NCBI GenBank assembly: GCA_007120095.1
Contig: SKOM01000072.1
Span: 1 to 5,378 of the forward strand
DNA: 5,378 nt
DNA from: Candidatus Competibacteraceae bacterium
GTDB taxonomy: Bacteria > Pseudomonadota > Gammaproteobacteria > Competibacterales > Competibacteraceae
Reading direction: 5' to 3'
This document shows positions 1-5,378 of this stretch, piece by piece (positions within the stretch are counted from its first letter, which is position 1; each line of letters begins with the position of its first letter). The notes under the pieces were generated by a model that was given only the letters and a program-made list of their open reading frames with translations, ran no database searches and was not told the DNA's origin. A program made the position numbers and the translations under genes.

Positions 1-332
1 TAGCCCAGATGGTGATAGCGTTGTTGATGGTTGTTACAGCCATCATCGCTGCAAGTCTTTTCATGCGTCGGATTCACGGGGTGCAGTCTCGTCTGGGTAG
101 TGAGTTCCGTGTGATCAGCGGTATATCCCTGGGCGCTCGGGAACGGCTGGTATTAGTGCAAGTCGGCGATAAGCAATTGCTGATTGGAGTTGCGCCAGGC
201 CATATTCAGACCTTGTACGTCCTGGACGAACCGCTTGCGACCGGCGGTCGGGATGGTCAAGCCGATGCGCTGTCTGCCAACACGCCTTTTGCACGGACAC
301 TGCGCTCGCTGGTGCAGGGTAAGCGGCAATGA
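1..332 (+). CDS. fliO: Flagellar biosynthetic protein FliO, 5'-partial
   Basis: FliO is a small single-span membrane protein of the flagellar export apparatus that helps FliP form its ring during gate assembly; it is not part of the finished channel. The reading frame is open to the window edge (first whole codon at base 3), giving 109 visible residues. An ATG at 9 exists, but it lies inside the hydrophobic segment (VIALLMVVTAIIAASLF, followed by MRR), and FliO proteins usually have residues before that helix, so the true start is most likely upstream. After the helix comes the cytoplasmic FliO domain with the typical stretch LGARERLVLVQVGDKQLLIG, then a short variable tail ending ...VQGKRQ. 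Its stop overlaps the fliP start by four bases, which suggests translational coupling. Identification rests on this conserved block plus position directly before fliP; FliO is poorly conserved in general, but the context makes the call firm. Confidence 0.93.
   Translation, partial: AQMVIALLMVVTAIIAASLFMRRIHGVQSRLGSEFRVISGISLGARERLVLVQVGDKQLLIGVAPGHIQTLYVLDEPLATGGRDGQADALSANTPFARTLRSLVQGKRQ
316..319 (+). promoter_or_regulatory. Probable ribosome-binding site for fliP
   Basis: An AGGG sits inside the end of fliO, nine bases before the fliP ATG. It is a reasonable Shine-Dalgarno match and supports the start at 329, which overlaps the fliO stop as ATGA. Ribosomes finishing fliO could also restart directly here, so the site may act together with coupling. 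Confidence 0.5.
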
Positions 333-1081
333 GGCTATCCCTGCGGCTGCTGGGTTTGCCTGTGGTGCTTGGCATGGTGGCAGTCCAGCCCGCCTGGGGG
401 CAGATGGGTTTGGAGGTCATCAATGTTACCACCGATCCCGATGGCACCCAGACGTACTCAGTCACTCTGCAAATCCTACTGTTGCTGACGCTGCTGAGTC
501 TGCTGCCATCCGCATTAGTCATGTTGACCGCTTTCACGCGGATTATCATTGTGCTGGGTTTATTGCGCCAGGGTATGGGGACATCCCAGACCCCATCGAA
601 TCAAATTCTTATAGGACTCGCCCTGTTTTTAACCCTGTTCGTTATGACCCCGGTGTTCGATGAGATGTACATTGTGGCTGTTGAGCCATATATAGCCGAG
701 GAGTTGAGTGCAGAGCAGGCCGTGCTGGAGGCGACGGGGCCGCTGCGGGAATTTATGCTGGCGCAGACACGGGAAAGTGATTTAGCCATGTTTGCCCGTA
801 TCAGTGGGCATGATGGCTTTGAGAGTCCCGATGATGTGCCGTTCAGCTTGCTGGTACCTTCATTCATTATCAGCGAAGTGAAAACAGGGTTTCAAATCGG
901 GTTTTTGATCTTGATTCCTTTTTTAATCATTGATCTGGTTGTCGCCAGTGTATTGATGTCAATGGGCATGATGATGTTATCTCCTTTAATTATCTCGCTG
1001 CCGTTCAAAGTGATGTTGTTTGTGCTGGTGGATGGCTGGGCGTTGATTATGGGCACATTGGCATCAAGTTTCTTCATCTAG
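329..1081 (+). CDS. fliP: Flagellar export-gate protein FliP
   Basis: FliP is the main channel-forming subunit of the flagellar type III export gate: five copies assemble with FliQ and FliR in the basal-body MS ring. The 250-residue length is normal for the family. Residues 1-24 look like a cleavable signal peptide (basic RLSLR start, hydrophobic core, PAWG before Q25), as known for FliP. Hydrophobic segments lie near 47-66 and 93-110, then a periplasmic region about 111-172, then two more near 190-210 and 215-248. The first family signature is at 176-191 (VPSFIISEVKTGFQIG), a slight variant of the usual PAFxxSELKTAFQIG. The second is at about 202-219 (DLVVASVLMSMGMMMLSP); its methionine-rich part (MSMGMMML, 210-217) corresponds to the Met loop that seals the pore in Salmonella FliP. 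The start is set by the ATGA overlap with fliO, the signal peptide right after it and an AGGG upstream. The gene is intact. Confidence 0.98.
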   Translation: MRLSLRLLGLPVVLGMVAVQPAWGQMGLEVINVTTDPDGTQTYSVTLQILLLLTLLSLLPSALVMLTAFTRIIIVLGLLRQGMGTSQTPSNQILIGLALFLTLFVMTPVFDEMYIVAVEPYIAEELSAEQAVLEATGPLREFMLAQTRESDLAMFARISGHDGFESPDDVPFSLLVPSFIISEVKTGFQIGFLILIPFLIIDLVVASVLMSMGMMMLSPLIISLPFKVMLFVLVDGWALIMGTLASSFFI

Positions 1082-1090
1082 ATTGAGTGC

Positions 1091-1095
1091 GAGGG
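1091..1095 (+). promoter_or_regulatory. Probable ribosome-binding site for fliQ
   Basis: GAGGG lies four bases before the fliQ ATG, in the 18-base gap after fliP. The purine match is good but the spacing is shorter than the usual 5-9 bases. It is the clearest Shine-Dalgarno-like sequence in any of the gene gaps of this window and supports the start at 1100. Confidence 0.5.
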
Positions 1096-1099
1096 TACG

Positions 1100-1369
1100 A
1101 TGAGTCCTGAAATGGTGATTGATGTAGGTCGCGAGGCGTTAACGGTCATTGTGTTGTTGTGCGCACCGGTATTGCTGACCGCCCTGGCGATCGGGGTGGC
1201 GGTGGGGATGATTCAGGCGGCAACCAGCATCCAGGAGATGACGCTGACCTTTATTCCCAAGCTCATGGGGATGTTCGCGGCATTGCTGATTACAGGCCAG
1301 TGGATGCTGGGCCTGGTAGTGGATTACACCATACGATTATATAACAGCATTCCAGGCATGATTGGCTAG
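1100..1369 (+). CDS. fliQ: Flagellar export-gate protein FliQ
   Basis: FliQ is a small two-helix membrane protein that packs around the outside of the FliP-FliR core of the export gate, four copies in the known Salmonella structure. At 89 residues it is exactly family size. The protein opens MSPEMVIDVGREAL, typical of FliQ, with hydrophobic hairpin helices near 14-37 and 55-74. The conserved loop between them (QAATSIQEMTLTFIPK, 39-54) is the family hallmark; the QEMTL part is nearly invariant and inserts toward the inner face of the gate. It lies 18 bases after fliP and 40 bases before fliR, within the fliOPQR order. I see no truncation or odd residues. The injectisome homologue SctS is similar, but fliO and the flhB/flhA features around it place this gene in a flagellar locus. 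Confidence 0.98.
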   Translation: MSPEMVIDVGREALTVIVLLCAPVLLTALAIGVAVGMIQAATSIQEMTLTFIPKLMGMFAALLITGQWMLGLVVDYTIRLYNSIPGMIG

Positions 1370-1379
1370 CTGAATCTGG

Positions 1380-1396
1380 CCGTTATCCATAAGCGG
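1380..1396 (+). other. Weak hairpin in the fliQ-fliR gap
   Basis: The 40-base gap, the longest in the window, can fold as CCG-TTA, loop TCCA, TAA-g-CGG: six pairs with one bulged G. The 3' arm overlaps AAGCGGA (1391-1397), the only purine-rich stretch before the fliR ATG at 1410, about 12 bases away. No run of T follows, so it is not an intrinsic terminator. It may slightly affect fliR translation or mean nothing; a short imperfect stem like this can occur by chance. Confidence 0.25.
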
Positions 1397-1409
1397 AACA
1401 GTCGGCTAT

Positions 1410-2183
1410 ATGCAGTTCACCACCGCTGAAATTACCGCTTGGGTCGGTTCGTTTTTGTGGCCATTCATCCGTATCGGTGCGATGTTGATTGCTGCTCCTC
1501 TGTTTGGTGCCGGGGCGGTCACCGTACGCATCCGCCTGGCGTTTGCCTTACTATTGGCTCTGCTGGTTGCGCCATTGATTCCCACCCCGCCGGCGGTGGA
1601 GCCTTTGAGTTTGAATGGATTAATGATTGCCATCCAGCAGGTGATGATCGGCCTGGTACTGGGTTTTGCGATACAAATGGTTTTCAGTGCGCTTAACCAG
1701 GCGGGTGAAAATATAGCACGCGCCATGGGTCTGGGTTTTGCTTCCATGGTTGATCCGCAACAGGGCGTGCAAGTACCGGCTTTGTCATCTTATTTGGTCA
1801 TGATGACGACCCTGATGTTTGTGGCGCTGAACGGTCATATCGCTCTCATTGAATTGACTCTGGTCAGTTTCCATACTCTGCCGATTGCGGCAGACGGTCT
1901 GACCCGAGAGGATTTTTGGAACTTGGTAAACTGGGGCAGTGTGATGTACATGTACGCTCTGTTAGTCGCTTTACCTGCCGTAACCTCCTTATTGGTCGTC
2001 AGTATTGCCTTGGGGGTAATCTCCAGGGCCGCGCCACAACTTAATATTTTCGCGGTGGGTTTCCCGGTTAAAATCCTGTTGGGTTTTATCCTGCTCATAC
2101 CCACACTCCCTGTGTTATTGGCGCAGTTTATTGATTTATTAATGGAAGCTTTTGAGCTTATGAATCAGATCACCCAGCAATAG
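1410..2183 (+). CDS. fliR: Flagellar export-gate protein FliR
   Basis: FliR is a single-copy export-gate subunit that completes the FliP ring and, with FliQ, forms the helical channel through which rod, hook and filament proteins leave the cytoplasm. The 257-residue length is normal. It begins with the typical N-terminal helix (ITAWVGSFLWPFIRIGAML, 8-26) and carries several hydrophobic spans, near 13-31, 42-57, 70-95, 126-152, 178-203 and 214-245. Conserved stretches are GENIARAMGLGFASMVDPQQ (99-118) and LGVISRAAPQLNIFAVGFPV (201-220), the strongest family signature. The ATG at 1410 is the only sensible start: no in-frame ATG, GTG or TTG precedes it back through the gap. Its ribosome-binding site is weak (AAGCGGA, 12 bases upstream). 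It ends four bases before flhB. FliR and FlhB are fused in some bacteria (some clostridia), but here they are separate genes. Confidence 0.98.
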   Translation: MQFTTAEITAWVGSFLWPFIRIGAMLIAAPLFGAGAVTVRIRLAFALLLALLVAPLIPTPPAVEPLSLNGLMIAIQQVMIGLVLGFAIQMVFSALNQAGENIARAMGLGFASMVDPQQGVQVPALSSYLVMMTTLMFVALNGHIALIELTLVSFHTLPIAADGLTREDFWNLVNWGSVMYMYALLVALPAVTSLLVVSIALGVISRAAPQLNIFAVGFPVKILLGFILLIPTLPVLLAQFIDLLMEAFELMNQITQQ

Positions 2184-2187
2184 TGCC

Positions 2188-3321
2188 ATGTCCGATACTT
2201 CCCAGGAAAAAAGCGAACAACCCACCGCCAAACGCAAGCAAAAGGCGCGCGATAAGGGCCAGATTGCCAGCTCTAAAGAGTTGAACACCACCTTGATACT
2301 TTTGGTGGCCTCGGGCTCTTTGCTGGTGCTTGGGGCGGGTATTGTTGAACGTTTGCGGGCTATTCTCGATGAGAGCTTCACCCTGGAGCGAGCCATTGTG
2401 TTCGATCCGAGCATGCTGTATGCCTTATTGCAACTGCGTATGACCGAGGCTTTGTTGACCTTGGTGCCGCTGTTCGCCATCTTGGTCGTCGCTGCGCTGA
2501 TCGGGCCGATATCCTTAGGGGCAGGGCCTATCGCCAAACAAAAGCTGGTTCCCAAATTCAGCAATCTCAATCCCATTTCAGGGCTGAAGCGGATTTTCTC
2601 CTCGCGTGGATTGATGGAGTTAGGCAAGGCGCTTGCGAAATTCATGCTGGTGGCTCCGATTGCCTTCGCGCTGCTGTGGCAATTATCGGGTTTCCTATTA
2701 GGTTTAGGTTATCAGCCCCTGGAACAAGGTCTGAGGCAGGCGGGTTATATTCTGGCCTGGGCGTTTTTGCTGTTATCGGCCACGCTGATTTTGATCGCCT
2801 TGGTCGATGTGCCTTTCCAAATCTGGAAACACCAAAAAGACTTGCGGATGACCAAGCAGGAGGTCAAGGATGAAAACAAGGACACCGAGGGTAAACCCGA
2901 AGTCAAACGCAAAATTCGTCAAGTGCAGTTTGAGATGTCACAACGCAGGATGATGGCGCAAGTGCCTCAGGCCGGTGTCGTGGTCACCAACCCTACGCAT
3001 TTCGCCGTAGCCTTGAAGTATGACCAGGAGGGGATGCGAGCGCCTAAGGTGGTTGCGAAAGGCATGAATCTGATCGCTGATGAAATCCGCACCCGTGCTG
3101 AAGATGCTAAAGTGCCTGTGTTTGCAGCCCCACCACTGGCTCGGGCATTGTATTACAGTACCCCTCTGGATCAGGAAATACCGGCCGGTTTGTATGTGGC
3201 TGTGGCGCAGGTTTTGGCCTATGTCTACAAGTTACGCACCGCCGAGACGGAAAATTACCCCCCTGAACCACCGACAGATTTACCGGTTCCGGACGAACTG
3301 CTGCGGGGTACGCCGCCTTGA
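2188..3321 (+). CDS. flhB: Flagellar export switch protein FlhB (autocleaving)
   Basis: FlhB wraps the base of the FliPQR gate and switches export from rod/hook to filament substrates after cutting itself. At 377 residues it is close to the 383 of Salmonella FlhB. The N-terminus has the conserved EKSEQPTAKRKQKARDKGQI (7-26) ahead of the membrane domain, with four hydrophobic spans near 33-53, 91-112, 150-172 and 187-210. A charged linker follows (about 213-260, including KQEVKDENKDTEGKPEVKRK). The autocleavage motif NPTH is at 268-271, cleaved between Asn268 and Pro269 by analogy with Salmonella Asn269/Pro270; the VVVTNPTHFAVALKYD context is canonical. The C-terminal part has APPLARALY and EIPAGLYVAVAQVLAYVYKL, then a proline-rich tail (356-377). 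The start is four bases after the fliR stop with no recognisable Shine-Dalgarno sequence, so translation is probably coupled to fliR. Confidence 0.98.
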   Translation: MSDTSQEKSEQPTAKRKQKARDKGQIASSKELNTTLILLVASGSLLVLGAGIVERLRAILDESFTLERAIVFDPSMLYALLQLRMTEALLTLVPLFAILVVAALIGPISLGAGPIAKQKLVPKFSNLNPISGLKRIFSSRGLMELGKALAKFMLVAPIAFALLWQLSGFLLGLGYQPLEQGLRQAGYILAWAFLLLSATLILIALVDVPFQIWKHQKDLRMTKQEVKDENKDTEGKPEVKRKIRQVQFEMSQRRMMAQVPQAGVVVTNPTHFAVALKYDQEGMRAPKVVAKGMNLIADEIRTRAEDAKVPVFAAPPLARALYYSTPLDQEIPAGLYVAVAQVLAYVYKLRTAETENYPPEPPTDLPVPDELLRGTPP

Positions 3322-3331
3322 GCATAAGCCG

Positions 3332-5378
3332 ATGAACGTATGGCTGGATAGGCTCAAAAATGCGGGCAGCGGTGGTGTCGCCACACCGCTACTGCTTGTT
3401 GGCTTGTTGAGCATGTTGATTCTGCCACTGCCGCCGTTGGCATTGGATGTGTTGTTCACCTTCAATATTGCCTTGTCGCTGGTGGTATTGCTGGTGGCTG
3501 TCTACACGCTCCGACCGATGGAGTTTGAGGTCTTTCCCACCGTACTGCTGGTGGCCACCCTGCTGCGCTTGGCGCTGAATGTGGCTTCAACACGGGTGAT
3601 TCTGCTTAATGGCCATACCGGCACTGATGCCGGTGGTAATGTGATCCAGGCGTTTGGCAGTTTTGTGGTTGGTGGTAATTATGCCGTCGGCCTTGTGGTG
3701 TTCACTATTTTGGTGATCATCAATTTTGTGGTGGTGACCAAGGGTGCTGGACGGGTTTCGGAGGTCAGCGCCCGGTTTACCCTGGATGCGATGCCGGGCA
3801 AACAAATGGCGATTGACGCCGATCTCAACGCAGGACTGATCGCCCAGGACGAGGCGCGACAGCGGCGCGAGGAGATTGCCCGAGAGGCGGATTTTTACGG
3901 CTCCATGGACGGTGCTAGTAAATTTGTTCGCGGCGATGCGATTGCCGGCATTCTGATTCTGGTCATCAATATCATTGGTGGGCTGATCATCGGAACGCTG
4001 CAACACTCCATGAGCCTGGGTGATGCGGCGACTAATTATGTGCTGTTGACCATCGGTGACGGGCTGGTGGCGCAGATTCCTTCGTTACTGTTGTCCACAG
4101 CAACCGCCATTATTGTGACGCGGGTGTCCTCTTCTCAGGACATGGGCAAACAGGTATTCCAGCAGATGTTTTCCACCCCGCGGGCTTTGTATGTTGCCGC
4201 TGGTGTGGTGGCCTCATTGGGTTTAGTACCGGGCATGCCCAATCTGGTCTTTCTATCGCTGGCGATCTTAATGGCCTCCAGTGCTTATCTGATGTCGCAG
4301 CGGCAAACCGCCGAAGTGCTTACGGCCAAACCCGATGCGACCGCTGAAGTATTGCCACCGACGAGTCCGGAGGCAAAGGAGTTATCTTGGGACGATGTGT
4401 CGCCGCTGGATTTAGTCGGACTGGAAGTCGGTTATCGGCTGATTCCGCTCGTCGATAAAAATCAAGGTGGACAACTGATGGGGCGAATTAAAGGTGTGCG
4501 GCGTAAATTATCTCAAGAACTTGGCTTTTTGATTCAGCCTGTGCATATTCGCGACAATCTGGATTTGGGGCCTAACCAGTACCGTATCGCCCTGATGGGG
4601 GTTACGGTGGGCGAAGATGAGGTATTCCCGGAACAAGATCTGGCGATTAATCCCGGTCGGGTATTTGGTGAAATTAACGGCACACCGACTAAGGATCCGA
4701 CCTTCGGTCTGGATGCGGTCTGGATTGACCCCAATCTGCGCGAACAAGCTCAAGGGTTAGGCTATACCGTAGTCGATGCCAGTACGGTGGTGGCAACCCA
4801 TTTATCGCAATTGTTGAAAGATCATGCCCATGAATTGCTGGGTCATGAGGAAGTTCAGCACATGCTGGACTTGCTGGGACGCCAGTCGCCGAAATTGGTG
4901 GAAACCTTGGTACCCAAGTTGCCCAGCCTTAGTGTGGTGCTGAAGGTGATGCAAAACCTGCTGGCGGAACAGGTGGCCATACGGGATTTACGCACCATTG
5001 CCGAAACCTTGGCGGAGCACGGTGCCCGGAGTCAGGATCCTGCCGTCCTCACGGCCGCGGTACGAGCCGCCTTGGCGCGTTCCATTGTGCAAGGTATTGT
5101 GGGCACTGCACCTGAATTGCCTTTGATCGCCTTGGATCCCTCGTTGGAACAAATATTGCAGAAATCTTCTCAAGGCGCTGGAGGTAGCGGTCTGGGGATC
5201 GAGCCTGGGTTGGCGGAGCGACTGCAAAAATCCATCGCCGAGGCAGCTCAGCGCCAAGAAATGGCAGGTGAACCTGCCGTAGTGGTGGTGTCTCCCGACA
5301 TCCGTCCCTGGATAGCGCGTTGGCTGCGATCCACTGTGAGGGGGTTGCATGTGCTGGCCTATACGGAAATTCCAGATA
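3332..5378 (+). CDS. flhA: Flagellar export protein FlhA, 3'-partial
   Basis: FlhA forms the nonameric ring under the export gate, couples proton flow to secretion and binds chaperone-substrate complexes in the cytoplasm. 682 residues are visible, ending ...LAYTEIPD; family length is about 690-700, so only a short C-terminal tail is missing. I translated the whole frame and found no stop or shift. About eight hydrophobic spans occupy 19-322. The FHIPEP signature runs from Arg141 (RVSEVSARFTLDAMPGKQM, 141-159, followed by AIDAD). Asp202 in FVRGDAIAG appears to match Salmonella Asp208, implicated in proton coupling. A linker (about 323-355) leads to the cytoplasmic domain, with LVGLEVGYRLIPLVD (361-375), VVDASTVVATHLSQLLK (480-496), LLAEQVAIRDLRTIAETL (543-560) and AVRAALARSIVQ (576-587). 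The ATG at 3332 is the in-frame start; ATGs at 3340 and 3360 are in other frames. It begins ten bases after flhB with only a weak GAG upstream, so coupling is likely. Confidence 0.98.
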   Translation, partial: MNVWLDRLKNAGSGGVATPLLLVGLLSMLILPLPPLALDVLFTFNIALSLVVLLVAVYTLRPMEFEVFPTVLLVATLLRLALNVASTRVILLNGHTGTDAGGNVIQAFGSFVVGGNYAVGLVVFTILVIINFVVVTKGAGRVSEVSARFTLDAMPGKQMAIDADLNAGLIAQDEARQRREEIAREADFYGSMDGASKFVRGDAIAGILILVINIIGGLIIGTLQHSMSLGDAATNYVLLTIGDGLVAQIPSLLLSTATAIIVTRVSSSQDMGKQVFQQMFSTPRALYVAAGVVASLGLVPGMPNLVFLSLAILMASSAYLMSQRQTAEVLTAKPDATAEVLPPTSPEAKELSWDDVSPLDLVGLEVGYRLIPLVDKNQGGQLMGRIKGVRRKLSQELGFLIQPVHIRDNLDLGPNQYRIALMGVTVGEDEVFPEQDLAINPGRVFGEINGTPTKDPTFGLDAVWIDPNLREQAQGLGYTVVDASTVVATHLSQLLKDHAHELLGHEEVQHMLDLLGRQSPKLVETLVPKLPSLSVVLKVMQNLLAEQVAIRDLRTIAETLAEHGARSQDPAVLTAAVRAALARSIVQGIVGTAPELPLIALDPSLEQILQKSSQGAGGSGLGIEPGLAERLQKSIAEAAQRQEMAGEPAVVVVSPDIRPWIARWLRSTVRGLHVLAYTEIPD
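3368..3390 (+). repeat. Inverted repeat early in flhA
   Basis: AGCGGTG (3368-3374) and CACCGCT (3384-3390) are perfect reverse complements around a nine-base loop, in codons 13-20 of flhA. As RNA this gives a seven-pair, GC-rich hairpin 36 bases after the start codon. It encodes a poorly conserved part of the protein (SGGVATP), so base choice is fairly free there. It may influence early translation of flhA or be chance; no T-run follows, so it is not a terminator. Confidence 0.35.
3617..3634 (+). repeat. Perfect hairpin within flhA
   Basis: ACCGGCA (3617-3623), loop CTGA, TGCCGGT (3628-3634): a perfect seven-pair stem with a four-base loop, extendable by one T-G wobble pair. It lies over the codons for HTGTDAGG in the loop before the fourth membrane span of FlhA. 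No T-run follows. It is the tightest stem I noticed in the window; most likely a by-product of coding sequence, though it could cause pausing. Confidence 0.35.

Noticed and set aside
9..11. ATG at 9 as the true fliO start
   Set aside because: It falls inside the hydrophobic helix, the frame is open upstream to the window edge, and FliO normally has residues before this helix.
184..663. 159-codon + strand frame overlapping fliO and fliP
   Set aside because: It overlaps both genes out of frame across the FliP signal peptide and first helices; the translation is Cys/His/Arg-rich, without family resemblance.
1370..1409. Intrinsic terminator or promoter between fliQ and fliR
   Set aside because: The only stem is short and bulged, with no T-run, and I see no -35/-10 or GG-N10-GC sigma-54 pattern convincing enough to report.
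2139..2645. 168-codon open frame on the - strand opposite flhB
   Set aside because: It is opposite the conserved N-terminal half of flhB and has no recognisable features of its own.
329..3321. Virulence-type (injectisome) type III secretion genes sctR-sctS-sctT-sctU
   Set aside because: The proteins are homologous, but fliO is present, flhA follows directly, FliP has its signal peptide and periplasmic region, and all lengths fit the flagellar families.
3340..3362. Later ATGs (3340, 3360) as flhA start
   Set aside because: Neither is in the flhA reading frame; the ATG at 3332 is in frame and gives a normal FlhA N-terminus.
3587..4006. 139-codon open frame on the - strand inside flhA
   Set aside because: It lies wholly opposite the conserved FHIPEP region of flhA; its translation is low in hydrophobic order and shows no recognisable family. 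Long antisense frames are common opposite real genes.
4988..5350. 120-codon open frame on the - strand at the 3' end
   Set aside because: It is a shadow of the conserved cytoplasmic domain of flhA, with no recognisable domain.

Overview
This window is a continuous run of six flagellar export-gate genes, all on the + strand: fliO (5' end cut off by the window), fliP, fliQ, fliR, flhB and flhA (3' end cut off by the window). Nothing in it is foreign to a flagellar operon: I see no mobile element, RNA gene, CRISPR array or unrelated cargo gene. The order fliO-fliP-fliQ-fliR-flhB-flhA is the one known from polar-flagellated Gammaproteobacteria such as Pseudomonas, Vibrio and Shewanella. In enterics, flhBA sits away from fliOPQR. 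Base composition looks moderate and only slightly GC-rich by eye. A motile gammaproteobacterium is the best guess; the genus cannot be told from this sequence.

Layout: fliO ends at 332 and overlaps fliP by four bases (ATGA, 329-332). fliP (329-1081) is followed after 18 bases by fliQ (1100-1369). After a 40-base gap comes fliR (1410-2183), then only 4 bases to flhB (2188-3321) and 10 bases to flhA (3332 to the window end). There is no stretch over 300 bases without a gene, and no obvious promoter or terminator in the gaps. All six are probably read from one mRNA whose promoter lies upstream of the window, most likely with fliL, fliM and fliN before fliO, and flhF/fleN-type genes after flhA. 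Both of those flanking predictions are inference.

Together the products form the membrane part of the flagellar type III secretion apparatus. FliP, FliQ and FliR make the helical export-gate channel, and FliO helps FliP assemble. FlhB joins the gate and switches substrate class after cutting itself at an NPTH motif. FlhA forms the ring below the gate that couples proton flow to export and docks chaperone-substrate complexes. Every family hallmark I looked for is present and all reading frames are intact, so the machine looks functional. fliO is the part that marks this as flagellar rather than a virulence injectisome, since injectisomes have no FliO counterpart.

I looked for a novel system and found none. 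The points worth a second look are small: weak ribosome-binding sites with tight gene spacing, a few short inverted repeats, and the joining of flhA to the operon.
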